Of a stretch of DNA of 64,000 nt, positions 10,257 through 21,111 are shown piece by piece. The notes below the pieces were generated by a model, which searched no databases, was not told the origin of the DNA, and worked only from the letters and a program-made list of their open reading frames with translations. Numbering within the stretch: the stretch's first letter is position 1; each line of letters begins with the position of its first letter. The DNA comes from Marinimicrococcus flavescens (GTDB taxonomy: Bacteria > Pseudomonadota > Alphaproteobacteria > Geminicoccales > Geminicoccaceae): positions 1 through 64,000 of the forward strand of contig JARGEQ010000091.1 of assembly GCA_029211145.1 (NCBI GenBank), given 5' to 3'. Position numbers and translations under genes: made by a program.

Positions 10257-10982
10257 ATGACGCGAGTTGCTCTGGTGACGGGGGGGACGCGGGGCATCGG
10301 CGCCGCCATCTCCGTCGGTCTCAAGGAGGCGGGCTACAAGGTCGCGGCGAGCTTCGCCGGCAACGAGGAGGCGGCGCGTGCCTTCGAGAGCAAGACCGGC
10401 ATCCCGGTCTTCAGATGGGACGTGGGCGACTTCGAGGCCTGCCGACAGGGAATCGCGGCGGTCGAGAATGCGCTCGGGCCGGTCGACGTGCTGGTCAACA
10501 ATGCCGGCATCACCCGCGACACGACGCTCCACAAGATGACCGCCGAGCAGTGGCAGTCGGTGATCCGCACCAATCTCGACTCGGTCTTCAACCTCAGCCG
10601 GCTGGTGATCGAGGGCATGCGGGCGCGAAGCTTCGGCCGCATCATCACGATCTCCTCGATCAACGGGCAAAAGGGGCAGTTCGGCCAGTCCAACTACGCC
10701 GCGGCCAAGGCCGGGGTGGTGGGCTTCAGCAAATCGCTGGCCCAGGAGAATGCCGCCAAGGGCATCACCGTCAACGTCGTGGCACCCGGCTATATCGGCA
10801 CGGAGATGGTCCGTGCCGTGCCCGAGGACGTGCTCAAGGCCAAGATCCTGCCGCAGATCCCGGTGGGCCGGCTGGGCGAGCCCGAGGAGGTGGCACGCTG
10901 CGTCACCTTCCTCGCCAGCGAGGATGCCGGCTTCATCACCGGCTCGACGATCACCATCAATGGCGGCCAGTACATGTGCTGA
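10257..10982 (+). CDS. phaB: Acetoacetyl-CoA reductase (NADPH)
   Basis: Short-chain dehydrogenase that reduces acetoacetyl-CoA to (R)-3-hydroxybutyryl-CoA. The 241 residues carry the cofactor motif TGGTRGIG at 8-15, NNAG at 81-84, and the catalytic triad Ser134, Tyr147 and Lys151 (ISS... NYAAAK). The product closely follows the PhaB family in length and in the C-terminal [13 protein letters not shown] ending. It is transcribed with phaA and ends at a strong stem-loop shared with the convergent upp gene. Confidence 0.95.
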   Translation: MTRVALVTGGTRGIGAAISVGLKEAGYKVAASFAGNEEAARAFESKTGIPVFRWDVGDFEACRQGIAAVENALGPVDVLVNNAGITRDTTLHKMTAEQWQSVIRTNLDSVFNLSRLVIEGMRARSFGRIITISSINGQKGQFGQSNYAAAKAGVVGFSKSLAQENAAKGITVNVVAPGYIGTEMVRAVPEDVLKAKILPQIPVGRLGEPEEVARCVTFLASEDAGFITGSTITINGGQYMC

Positions 10983-10988
10983 GCGGCG

Positions 10989-11018
10989 TGCGTCGGGCCG
11001 GGCCGCCTGCCCGACGCA
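10989..11018. terminator. Bidirectional stem-loop between phaB and upp
   Basis: A perfect 10-bp inverted repeat (TGCGTCGGGC / GCCCGACGCA) with a 10-base loop sits in the 41-base gap between the convergent stop codons of phaB and upp. There is only a short TT after it on the plus strand. The position between two converging genes supports a shared terminator. Confidence 0.65.
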
Positions 11019-11023
11019 TTCCC

Positions 11024-11653
11024 TCACTTCGTCCCGAACAGCCGGTCGCCGGCATCGCCCAGGCCGGGCAGGATATAGCCGTGGTCGTCGAGCCCGTCGT
11101 CGAGGGAGGCGGTGAAGACGGGCACGTCGGGGTGGGCCTCCTTCATCCGCGCGAGACCTTCGGGGGCTGCCAGCAGGCAGGCGAACTTGATGTCGCGGGC
11201 GCCGCTTTCCTTGAGCCGGGCAATGGCCCGTGCCGCCGAGTTGGCCGTGGCCAGCATCGGGTCGACGACGATCACCGGCCGCTCGGCGATGTCCTGGGGG
11301 ACCTTGTAGTAGTAGTCGACCGGCTGCAGGGTCACAGGATCGCGGTAGAGGCCGATATGGCCGACCCGGGCCGAAGGGATGAGGTCCAGCATGCCCTCGA
11401 GCAGGCCGTCGCCGGCCCGCAGGATCGACACGATGCACACCTTCTTGCCGGCCAGCACCTTGCTCCGGGCCGGCATGAGGGGTGTCTCGATCGGGACCTC
11501 CTCGAGCGGCAGGTCGCGGGTGATCTCGTAGGCCAGCAGCAGCGCAATCTCGTTCACCAGCCGGCGGAACTCGGCGGTGGGCGTCTGCTTCATCCGCAGC
11601 AGCGTGAGCTTGTGCTGGACGAGGGGGTGATCGACGACGGTCAGGTGGCGCAT
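11024..11653 (-). CDS. upp: Uracil phosphoribosyltransferase
   Basis: Pyrimidine salvage enzyme: uracil plus PRPP gives UMP and pyrophosphate in the cytoplasm. The 209-residue chain has the Upp landmarks: start region with [12 protein letters not shown], the segment [14 protein letters not shown], the PRPP-binding loop [12 protein letters not shown] and a C-terminal [16 protein letters not shown] uracil-binding end. The ATG at 11653 has AGGA five bases upstream. It converges with phaB and its upstream region is divergent to the racemase-like gene. Confidence 0.95.
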   Translation of the reverse strand: MRHLTVVDHPLVQHKLTLLRMKQTPTAEFRRLVNEIALLLAYEITRDLPLEEVPIETPLMPARSKVLAGKKVCIVSILRAGDGLLEGMLDLIPSARVGHIGLYRDPVTLQPVDYYYKVPQDIAERPVIVVDPMLATANSAARAIARLKESGARDIKFACLLAAPEGLARMKEAHPDVPVFTASLDDGLDDHGYILPGLGDAGDRLFGTK

Positions 11654-11863
11654 GGGATCCTCGCAGGGTGGGCGGGATGGGCGGGCCGAGGCGAAGGGCT
11701 GCCTAGCGAAGCTGCCGGCGGCTGACAATGCTGCGGACCGGACGATCATCGCCCCCTCGCGCTCATGGGCAAGCCCTCGCACAGCGGCTAGACAAGATTG
11801 CCGGCGGCGAAAGCGGCGCGACCAGCAGGGCGCACGATATTCAGGGGAGGCGTTGGTCAGGAT

Positions 11864-12616
11864 ATGAAGGAGGCGCAGGACGATCTGACGGTGGGGGTGC
11901 TGGGCGGGCTGGGGCCCGAGGCGACCTTGGACTTCATGGGCAAGGTGCTGAGGCTGAGCGGGGCGCGCAGCGACCAGGAGCACCTGCATCTCCTGATCGA
12001 CTGCAATCCCAAGGTTTCCAACCGCAACGACGCCATCGCCAGCCGCGGGCCATCCTCGGGCCCGGCGTTGGTCGCCATGGCGCAGCGGCTCGAGGCGGCC
12101 GGTGCGGATTTTCTCGTGATGGCCTGCAACACCGCGCATTTCTACGAGGCCGGGATCCGCGCAGGGGTGCGGGTGCCTTTCGTGAGCATCGTCGAGGAGA
12201 CCTGCACCGCGCTGGCCCGCCGCCTGCCCGGGGCGCGCCGCTTCGGGGTGCTCGCTGCCGGCGGCTGCCGCCAGGCGGGCCTCTACGAGAAGGCGCTGCG
12301 CCGTCACGGCTTCGAGCCGGTGGTGACGGACGAGCCCGAGCAGGCGCGGTTCATGGAGCTGATGTACGCGATCAAGGCCGGCGAGCGGGGCGGGGCCGTG
12401 GCCGAAGGCATGCGGGCGCTGGGCGAGGCGCTGATCGCGCGGGGTGCGGAGGCGGTGATCGCCGCGTGCACCGAGGTGCCGCTGGTGCTGGGCGAGGGCG
12501 ACCTCTCGCGGCCGCTGGTCGACAGCACCGCCATCCTCGCCGAGGCCACGGTCGCCTATGGCAAACGCCGCCGTCCACTGCCGGTGCAGGGTGACCACGC
12601 GCCTTCTGCCGGTTGA
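11864..12616 (+). CDS. Aspartate/glutamate racemase family protein
   Basis: A cofactor-independent amino acid racemase of the aspartate/glutamate racemase superfamily, 250 residues. Two catalytic cysteines are in place: Cys88 in ACNTAH and Cys202 in AACTEVPL, and the N-terminus reads [15 protein letters not shown] as in aspartate racemases. The substrate is not fixed by the sequence; aspartate or glutamate are usual. The ATG at 11864 is preferred because homologues begin just before the VGVLGG strand; the ribosome binding site is weak. Another amino-acid enzyme follows 49 bases downstream. Confidence 0.85.
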   Translation: MKEAQDDLTVGVLGGLGPEATLDFMGKVLRLSGARSDQEHLHLLIDCNPKVSNRNDAIASRGPSSGPALVAMAQRLEAAGADFLVMACNTAHFYEAGIRAGVRVPFVSIVEETCTALARRLPGARRFGVLAAGGCRQAGLYEKALRRHGFEPVVTDEPEQARFMELMYAIKAGERGGAVAEGMRALGEALIARGAEAVIAACTEVPLVLGEGDLSRPLVDSTAILAEATVAYGKRRRPLPVQGDHAPSAG

Positions 12617-12665
12617 CCGTCATCGCCGCACGCCATAGGCGAGAACCCAGATCAAGGAGGCCCCG

Positions 12666-13673
12666 ATGCATCTCGCACGCTTTCCCCGCCTGCATTTCGC
12701 TCACCTGCCCACGCCGCTCGAGCCGATGGAGAGCCTGAGCAGGGCGCTCGGCGGGCCCAGGCTCTGGGTCAAGCGCGACGACTGCACCGGGCTTGCCACC
12801 GGCGGCAACAAGACCCGCAAGCTCGAGTTCTTGATGGCCGACGCCGTGGCTCGGGGCGCCGACACCATCATCACCCAGGGTGCCGTGCAGACCAATCACG
12901 GCCGACAGACCGCGGCGATTGCCGCGAAGCTGGGCCTGCGCTGCATCATCCTCCTGGAAAATCGGGTCGAGACGGACGACGAGGATTATCTGAAGAACGG
13001 CAACGTGCTGCTCGACCGGCTGTTTGGCGCCGAGCTGCGGCCCTATCCAGCCGGCGGCGACATGAACGTCGCCATGGAGCCGGTGGCCGAGGAGGTGCGC
13101 AGCGGCGGCGGCAAGCCCTATCTGATCCCCGGCGGCGGCTCCAACGAGACCGGGGCGCTGGGCTACGTCAACTGCGCCATCGAGCTCACCTACCAGGCCA
13201 ATGAGCGCGGCCTCAGGATCGACCATCTGGTGCACGCCACCGGCTCGGCCGGCACCCAGGCCGGCCTCGTGACCGGCTTCGAGGCCCTCAACAGCCATAT
13301 CCCGGTGCTGGGCATCGGGGTGCGTGCGCCGAAGGCGAAGCAGGAGGAGAACGTCTACAATCTCGCCTGCCGGGTCGCCGAGAAGCTCGAGGTCCGGGGC
13401 GGCATCGACCGCTCGAAGGTGGTCGCCAACTGCGACTATGTGGGCGGCGGCTACGGCGTTCCGACCGACGGCATGCGGGAGGCGGTGCAGCTCTTCGCTC
13501 GCCACGAGGGCTTGCTGCTAGACCCGGTCTACAGCGGCAAGGGTGCTGCCGGCCTGATCGACCTGGTCCGCAAGGGGCAGTTCTCCAGGAACGACAACAT
13601 CGTCTTCCTCCACACCGGCGGAGCCACCGGCCTGTTCGCCTACCGGCAGACCTTCGAGCGCGGCATGAACTGA
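12666..13673 (+). CDS. D-cysteine desulfhydrase family PLP enzyme
   Basis: PLP enzyme of the ACC deaminase/D-cysteine desulfhydrase family, 335 residues. Lys49 in GGNKTRKLE is the PLP lysine, [10 protein letters not shown] is the substrate loop and HTGGATGLF the C-terminal signature. D-cysteine desulfhydrase releases pyruvate, sulfide and ammonia from D-cysteine; the closely related L-cysteate sulfo-lyase (CuyA) has the same fold, and the two cannot be separated by eye. An AAGGAGG ribosome binding site precedes the ATG. With the racemase family gene upstream it may form a small D-amino-acid unit. Confidence 0.85.
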   Translation: MHLARFPRLHFAHLPTPLEPMESLSRALGGPRLWVKRDDCTGLATGGNKTRKLEFLMADAVARGADTIITQGAVQTNHGRQTAAIAAKLGLRCIILLENRVETDDEDYLKNGNVLLDRLFGAELRPYPAGGDMNVAMEPVAEEVRSGGGKPYLIPGGGSNETGALGYVNCAIELTYQANERGLRIDHLVHATGSAGTQAGLVTGFEALNSHIPVLGIGVRAPKAKQEENVYNLACRVAEKLEVRGGIDRSKVVANCDYVGGGYGVPTDGMREAVQLFARHEGLLLDPVYSGKGAAGLIDLVRKGQFSRNDNIVFLHTGGATGLFAYRQTFERGMN

Positions 13674-13778
13674 GGCATTGCCGCGGCCGCCGGCCCTTGC
13701 CGGAACATTTGCCGCCGCTGCCGCGTCCATGAGAGGATACGGGCTCGAAGTCCCAGCCCTCGAAGGAGCGGAGGCAGG

Positions 13779-13955
13779 ATGCTGTCTGGAAACCGGCTCT
13801 GGTACATCATCGCGGCAGTCGTGGTCGTGGTGATCCTCATCTACCTGTTCGGCTTCGCCGGCGAGACGCCGGCGCCGGTTACCGAACCCGTCACGCCCCC
13901 GGCGACGACCGCGCCGCCGGCGACCACCGAGCCGCCGCCCGCCACGACGCAATAG
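13779..13955 (+). CDS. Small membrane protein with Pro/Thr-rich tail
   Basis: A 58-residue reading frame with a purine-rich GGAGGCAGG directly before the ATG. It encodes a single membrane helix (residues 7-25, IIAAVVVVVILIYLFGF) followed by an acidic, Pro/Thr/Ala-rich tail (PAPVTEPVTPPATTAPP region). Topology rules suggest the tail is outside the membrane. No family is recognised. It is 105 bases downstream of the desulfhydrase-like gene and converges with pfkB. Confidence 0.65.
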   Translation: MLSGNRLWYIIAAVVVVVILIYLFGFAGETPAPVTEPVTPPATTAPPATTEPPPATTQ

Positions 13956-13991
13956 GCACGCCGCAGCGACCGCAGGCTCCCCGCGCCTCTG

Positions 13992-15961
<1,970 letters not shown>

Positions 15962-15998
15962 TCACGGCTCGCAGGATCGACAAGAATGGGAGGCTACC

Positions 15999-16994
15999 AT
16001 GCGCGACCGTGTTCTCGCCGCCCTCGCGGCGGCTGCCTGCCTCGCCGCCTTCGGCGCCGCCGAGGCTGCCACCACCCTCAAGGCTTCGCACCAGTTTCCC
16101 GGCGGCAAGGGCGACGTGCGCGACGAGATGGTGCAGATGATCGCCCGCGAGGTCGCGGCCGCCGATGTCGGCCTCGAGATCCGCGTCTATCCCGGTGCCT
16201 CGCTGGTCAAGGCCAAGGAGCAGTGGCAGGCGATGCTCAAGGGCCAGATCGACATCACCTCGTTCCCGCTCGACTATGCGAGCGGCCGCCATGCCGCCTT
16301 CGGCGCCACCTTGATGCCGGGCCTGGTCAAGAACCACGCTCATGCGAGGCGCCTCAACGAATCGCCCTTCATGGCCGAGATCAAGAAGGAGATCGAGGAG
16401 GCCGGGGTGGTGGTGCTGGCCGACGCCTGGCTGGCGGGCGGCTTCGGCAGCAAGGACAAGTGCATCCTGGAGCCCGACGATGTGCAGGGCCTCAAGGCGC
16501 GCTCGGCCGGCGCCACCTTCGCCGAGATGTGGGCCGGGGCCGGCGCCTCGATCATCAACATCCCCAGCAACGAGGTCTACAGCGCGCTGCAGACCGGCGT
16601 CGCCGAGGCCACCGACACCTCCAGCGGCAGCTTCGTGTCGTTCCGCCTCTACGAGCAGCTCAAGTGCCTGACCGCACCCGGCGAGAACGCGCTCTGGTTC
16701 ATGTACGAGCCCGTCTTGATGTCCAAGCGCAGCTTCGACCGGCTCGACGAGAAGCAGCGAGAGGCGCTGATGGAGGCGGCCAAGAAAGCCGAGGACTATT
16801 TCGCCGAGGAGAGCCGCAAGCTCGACGAGGAGCTGGTCGCTACCTTCGAGAAGGCCGGCGTCGAGGTGGTGACGATGACCCCCGAGCAGGCCGAGATGTG
16901 GCGCGAGGTGGCGCGGCGTACCTCCTACAAGAGCTTTGCGGAGCAGGTCCCCAACGGACAGGAGCTCATCGACATGGCGCTCGAGGTGGAGTGA
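15999..16994 (+). CDS. dctP: TRAP transporter substrate-binding protein DctP
   Basis: Periplasmic solute receptor of a TRAP transporter, 331 residues. A signal peptide (about 1-24, ending AEA) precedes the TTLKASHQFP start of the mature protein. The conserved substrate carboxylate-binding Arg is expected in GLKARSAG, followed by INIPSNEVYSALQTGVAEA. The ligand is an organic acid by family rule, but its identity is not shown. GGGAGG lies 5 bases before the ATG. The two membrane subunit genes follow at once. Confidence 0.92.
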   Translation: MRDRVLAALAAAACLAAFGAAEAATTLKASHQFPGGKGDVRDEMVQMIAREVAAADVGLEIRVYPGASLVKAKEQWQAMLKGQIDITSFPLDYASGRHAAFGATLMPGLVKNHAHARRLNESPFMAEIKKEIEEAGVVVLADAWLAGGFGSKDKCILEPDDVQGLKARSAGATFAEMWAGAGASIINIPSNEVYSALQTGVAEATDTSSGSFVSFRLYEQLKCLTAPGENALWFMYEPVLMSKRSFDRLDEKQREALMEAAKKAEDYFAEESRKLDEELVATFEKAGVEVVTMTPEQAEMWREVARRTSYKSFAEQVPNGQELIDMALEVE

Positions 16995-17037
16995 GGCGCG
17001 GGGCGCGCGAGGCAGGGTAACGGAAAGAGGAAAGGGG

Positions 17038-17559
17038 ATGGAGCGCTACGCCGCCGCCGTGAGCTGGCTGTCCCGGCTCTCCGGCTATGTCGCAGCCGGG
17101 CTGATCCTCCTGGCCGTGCTGGTCGTCTGCCAGATGTTGTTCGTGCGCTATGCGCTCGGCCAGTCGGCAATCTGGCAGAACGAGTTCGTGACCTTCAGCC
17201 TCGTCGCCGCGACCTTCCTGGGCGCGCCCTACGTGCTGCTGCTGCGCGGCCACGTCAATGTCGAGCTGGTGCCGCTGTGGCTCGGCCCGCGGGCCAAGCG
17301 GGTGCTGGGCCTCGCGGCCTCGCTCATCGGCCTCGTCTTCTGCGTCCTGGTGTTCATCACCAGCATCGAATGGTGGTGGGAGGCCTGGGCGGGTGGCTGG
17401 GAGACGAGCTCGGTCTGGCGGGCCCGGCTCTGGATCCCCTATCTCTCGCTGCCCGTCGGCAGCCTGCTTTTGAGCCTGCAGTACGTGGCCGAGGTCTGGG
17501 CGATCGCCACCGGCCGGGTGCCGCCCTTCGGCGCCCTGCCGGGCGGAGCCGAGGCATGA
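17038..17559 (+). CDS. dctQ: TRAP transporter small permease DctQ
   Basis: Small four-helix membrane subunit of the TRAP transporter, 173 residues. Helices are visible at about 18-38, 50-70, 88-110 and 135-155; the family phrase QNEFVTFSLV lies in the second region. The ATG at 17038 has GAGGAAAGGGG directly upstream. It lies 43 bases after dctP and its stop overlaps the dctM start (ATGA), which keeps the two membrane subunits in fixed ratio. Confidence 0.92.
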   Translation: MERYAAAVSWLSRLSGYVAAGLILLAVLVVCQMLFVRYALGQSAIWQNEFVTFSLVAATFLGAPYVLLLRGHVNVELVPLWLGPRAKRVLGLAASLIGLVFCVLVFITSIEWWWEAWAGGWETSSVWRARLWIPYLSLPVGSLLLSLQYVAEVWAIATGRVPPFGALPGGAEA

Positions 17560-18872
17560 GCCCGCTCGCGCTGGGTCTGGTGATCTGTCTCGTGACCGTG
17601 CTGGTGCTCGCCACCGGCACGCCGGTGGCGTTCGCGCTGGGCATCGTCGCCTTCGGCTTCATCGCTTTGTTCGACGGCTGGTACGGCGTGATGGCGACCG
17701 CCGACACACTCTTTGCCGGCCTCGAGGATTTCACCCTCGTCTCGATCCCGATGTTCGTGATGATGGGAGCAGCCGTCGCCTCGTCGCGCGCCGGCAGCGA
17801 TCTCTACGAGGCGCTGGCGCGCTGGCTGCACCGCCTGCCAGGCAGCCTCGCGGTCGCCAATATCGGCGCATGTGCCCTCTTTGCGGCACTCACCGGCTCG
17901 TCGCCCGCGACCTGTGCGGCCATCGGCAAGATGGGCATCCCGGAGATGCGCCGGCGCGGCTACAACACCGGCCTTGCCACCGGTGCCATCGCCGCTGGCG
18001 GCACGCTGGGCATCCTGATCCCGCCCTCGATCACCATGATCCTCTACGGGATCGCCAGCGAGAGCTCGATCGGCCGGCTGTTCCTCGCCGGCGTGATGCC
18101 GGGCCTGATGCTCACCGGCCTCTTTTCCGCCTGGGCGCTGTTCGTCTCGTGGCGGCAGGGGCCGCTGGCGGACGCCGACCGCCGCTACAGCCTGCGCGAG
18201 CGGCTGGCCGCGCTGCCTCGGGTGCTGCCTTTCGTGGTGGTCATCGTGGGCGTGGTGTGGGCGCTCTATGGCGGCGTGGCCACCCCCTCCGAGGCCGCCG
18301 GCGTCGGCGCCATGCTCTGCCTGCTGCTGGTGGCGCTGGTTTACCGGGTGTGGCGCTGGCGCGAGCTCTGGCCGATCTTCCGCGACACCCTCAAGGAATC
18401 GGTGATGATCCTCATGATCATCGCCACCTCGATCCTGTTTGGCTACATGCTGGCCAGCCTCTACGTCACCCAGGCGCTGGCCGAGTGGATCGCCGTGCTC
18501 GAGGTCAATCGCTGGGTGCTGCTGGGCTGGATCAACCTGCTCCTGCTGGTCGCCGGCTGCTTCCTGCCGCCGGCCGCCATCATCCTCATGACCACGCCGA
18601 TCATGCTGCCGATTGTGACCTCGGCCGGCTTCGACCCGATCTGGTTCGGCGTCATGCTGACCGTCAACATGGAGCTGGGCCTGATCACCCCGCCGGTGGG
18701 CCTCAACCTCTACGTCATCAACGGTATCGCGCCGGACGTGCCGCTCACCACCATCCTCAAGGGCTCCTTGCCCTTCATGCTGCTCATGGTGCTGGGCATG
18801 GTGCTGCTCTGCCTGTTCCCCGGCATCGCCACCTGGCTGCCCGACACCCTGATGGGCCCGGCCCTGGTCTAG
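17556..18872 (+). CDS. dctM: TRAP transporter large permease DctM
   Basis: Large membrane subunit of the TRAP transporter, a sodium-driven carrier of the ion transporter superfamily, 438 residues with about 12 hydrophobic segments. Family phrases include FVMMGAAVA, ALTGSSPATCAAIG, GGTLGILIPPSITMI and, near the C-terminus, ELGLITPPVGLNLYV. The ATG overlaps the dctQ stop by four bases. The gene converges with a conserved hypothetical gene 18 bases downstream. Confidence 0.94.
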   Translation: MSPLALGLVICLVTVLVLATGTPVAFALGIVAFGFIALFDGWYGVMATADTLFAGLEDFTLVSIPMFVMMGAAVASSRAGSDLYEALARWLHRLPGSLAVANIGACALFAALTGSSPATCAAIGKMGIPEMRRRGYNTGLATGAIAAGGTLGILIPPSITMILYGIASESSIGRLFLAGVMPGLMLTGLFSAWALFVSWRQGPLADADRRYSLRERLAALPRVLPFVVVIVGVVWALYGGVATPSEAAGVGAMLCLLLVALVYRVWRWRELWPIFRDTLKESVMILMIIATSILFGYMLASLYVTQALAEWIAVLEVNRWVLLGWINLLLLVAGCFLPPAAIILMTTPIMLPIVTSAGFDPIWFGVMLTVNMELGLITPPVGLNLYVINGIAPDVPLTTILKGSLPFMLLMVLGMVLLCLFPGIATWLPDTLMGPALV

Positions 18873-18890
18873 GCCTCCCGGGCCGGCCGG

Positions 18891-19346
18891 TCAGCGGGCG
18901 CGGGCGGCCTCCAGCGCCCGACGCGCCCGCTCGGCTGCCGGCGCGTCGGCGGGGAGGACAGCGAAGTCACCCCTGAGGGCCTTGAGCGCGCCGCGCTCCT
19001 CCTCGATCTCCCGCGATGTTCTGAAGCCCAGCCGGCGCAGCACGCTGAGCGGCGGGCACCATCCCTCCACGGCATGCTGCAGCAGGAAGCCGGCGACGCC
19101 GATCGGCAGGCCGAGCCAGCCCCGTTTGCGCAGCCCCAGCACCAGGCCGAAGAGAGCGAAACTCGCGGCATTGGCCTCGAGCGCCCGCTCGACGTTCCAT
19201 TCGCGGTCGAGCTGACGCAGCCTCATGGAGATCAGGTCGGGGTTCTCGGCCAGATGGTGGACGCTCTGCTCGGTGCAGCAGCGGATCCAGGCATTGACGT
19301 GCTCGGGCGTGTTGTCGGCGACGCGGCTGGTGGTCTCGGCGACCAT
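18891..19346 (-). CDS. Conserved hypothetical protein, DUF2892-like membrane segment
   Basis: A 151-residue protein I cannot assign. Residues 15-60 are polar and rich in charged residues (VNAWIRCCTEQSVHHLAENP), the middle has one hydrophobic segment (LGLPIGVAGFLLQHAVEGW) followed by CPPLSVLRRLGFRTSREI, which resembles the end of the DUF2892/YgaP membrane domain. The C-terminus is Ala/Arg-rich. GGGAGG 10 bases before the ATG at 19346 supports the start. It diverges from the solute-binding protein gene. Confidence 0.7.
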   Translation of the reverse strand: MVAETTSRVADNTPEHVNAWIRCCTEQSVHHLAENPDLISMRLRQLDREWNVERALEANAASFALFGLVLGLRKRGWLGLPIGVAGFLLQHAVEGWCPPLSVLRRLGFRTSREIEEERGALKALRGDFAVLPADAPAAERARRALEAARAR

Positions 19347-19577
19347 GGCGGTGAGCCTCCCTGCGGACCCTGATGGGCTTTCGCCGCAACGGGCGGAGCG
19401 CCGGTCCGGTTCCCCGGCATCGGCGGCGAGGCCGGTTCTGCACGTCCTCGGGCGGGCGGAGACGGCGGTCCGGCTCGATCCGGGGTTGCATGGACCGTCG
19501 CGCGGGGCGAGGATGCCGGCGCGGTCGGGCCAGGAACCGCCGAAAGCAGAACAAGACCACGAGACAGGGAGGTTTTG

Positions 19578-20912
19578 ATGGCGAAACTCACCCGTAGAGA
19601 CGGACTCATCCTGGGGCTCGGTGCTGCCGCCGGCGCGATGCTCCCGGGCGGGCGCGCGCTTCGGGCGCAGGTGCCCGTGGCGGATGTGCAGCCGCCCAGC
19701 TATCCAATCGAGAAGGGCGCCAAGCTGCGGGTGCTGCGGCCCAGCAAGTTCGTCAAGGGCGACGAGGAGCTGTGGCTGGCCAACAGCAAGAAATTCACCG
19801 AGCAGACCGGCGTCGAGGTGATTGTCCAGCAGGAGAGCTGGGCCGATCTGCGGCCCAAGACGGCGGTCGCCGCCAGCGTCGGCAGCGGCCCCGACGTGAT
19901 CCTGGCATGGCAGGAAGACCCGCACATGTTCCCGGGGCGGATGCTCCCGCTCGACGATCTGGCGACCTATCTCGGCAAGAAGTACGGCGGCTGGTTCCCG
20001 GTCTGCGAGATCTACGGCAAGAACCAGGAAGGCCAGTGGATCGCCATGCCGATCGGCGGCAGCGGCAGCACCATGGTCTATCGCCGCTCGTCGGTCGAGA
20101 AGGCCGGCTTCGACACCTTCCCGAGCGACTTCCCCGGCTTCCTCAAGCTCTGCCAGGGGCTCAAGAAGGTGGGCCATCCGGTGGGCTTCGCGCTCGGCAA
20201 CGCGGTCGGCGACGGCGGCTGGACCGACTGGATCCTGTGGGGCTTCGACAGCTCGCTGGTCGATGAGCAGGACAATGTGATCATCGACAATCCGAGGACC
20301 TACGAGGCGCTCGAGTACGCCCGCGAGCTCTACGAGACCTTCATCCCCGGCACGCTCGCCTGGCTCGATCCGTCCAACAACAAGACCTATCTCTCCGGGG
20401 ACATCAGCCTCACCGGCAACGGCATCTCGGTCTACTACGCAGCCAAGAACTCCGACGATCCGCGCATGCGCGAGCTGGCCGAGGACACGTTCCACGCCGA
20501 CTACCCGATCGGCCCGCTGGGCAAGCCCAGCCAGGGCAGCCTGGTCATCAACGCCATGGTGATGGCGCACACCGACTATCCCAACGCGGCCAAGGAATAT
20601 CTGCGCTTCATGATGGAGAAGGAGCAGTACGTGCCGTGGATGGAGGCCTCCATCGGCTACTGGTGCCACCCGCTCGCGGCCTATGACGAGAGCCCGGTGT
20701 GGACCTCCGACCCCAAGCACGAGCCCTACAAGAACGTGCTGCGCAAGGCCATGCCGCAGAGCTGGAAGGGGACGCCGGGCGAGGCCGCCTCGGCCTGTAA
20801 GGCAGACTACGTGGTGCTGGGCATGTTCCAGTCGGTCTGTGCCGGCAGCATGACGCCCAAGGAGGCGGCCGCCGAGGCGCAGCGCCGCGCCGAGCGCTAC
20901 TACAAGGCCTGA
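19578..20912 (+). CDS. ABC transporter extracellular solute-binding protein
   Basis: Family 1 extracellular solute-binding protein, 444 residues, probably for a sugar or oligosaccharide. The N-terminus TRRDGLILGLGAAAGAML looks like a Tat signal (twin Arg followed by a hydrophobic stretch). Mature landmarks are FTEQTGVEVIVQQESWAD and GSGPDVILAW, and it ends with the helix-rich KEAAAEAQRRAERYYKA. GGGAGG precedes the ATG by seven bases. No permease or ATPase gene lies nearby; a strong terminator follows, so it is a single-gene unit. Confidence 0.88.
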   Translation: MAKLTRRDGLILGLGAAAGAMLPGGRALRAQVPVADVQPPSYPIEKGAKLRVLRPSKFVKGDEELWLANSKKFTEQTGVEVIVQQESWADLRPKTAVAASVGSGPDVILAWQEDPHMFPGRMLPLDDLATYLGKKYGGWFPVCEIYGKNQEGQWIAMPIGGSGSTMVYRRSSVEKAGFDTFPSDFPGFLKLCQGLKKVGHPVGFALGNAVGDGGWTDWILWGFDSSLVDEQDNVIIDNPRTYEALEYARELYETFIPGTLAWLDPSNNKTYLSGDISLTGNGISVYYAAKNSDDPRMRELAEDTFHADYPIGPLGKPSQGSLVINAMVMAHTDYPNAAKEYLRFMMEKEQYVPWMEASIGYWCHPLAAYDESPVWTSDPKHEPYKNVLRKAMPQSWKGTPGEAASACKADYVVLGMFQSVCAGSMTPKEAAAEAQRRAERYYKA

Positions 20913-20928
20913 GCCGGACTTGCCGGCA

Positions 20929-20969
20929 GCAAAAGGGCCCGGCCGCCACGGCGCGCCGGGCCCTTTTGC
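20929..20969 (+). terminator. Strong intrinsic terminator after the solute-binding protein gene
   Basis: A perfect 15-bp stem (GCAAAAGGGCCCGGC / GCCGGGCCCTTTTGC) with an 11-base loop lies 16 bases after the stop codon; the distal arm contains TTTT. It would work from either direction and isolates the upstream gene from the desaturase. Confidence 0.85.
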
Positions 20970-21111
20970 GCATGCGCGGCCCACCGCCGCAGCGCCGACC
21001 CCTACCGCCGGGGGGCGCGGGAACCATTTGACCTTCGGTGGCCAGAGCGGCATCAAACCTCGAGGTTCGCTCGTCGCCTGAAACTTGCTCTTACCGCGAG
21101 ACCCCCGGCTC

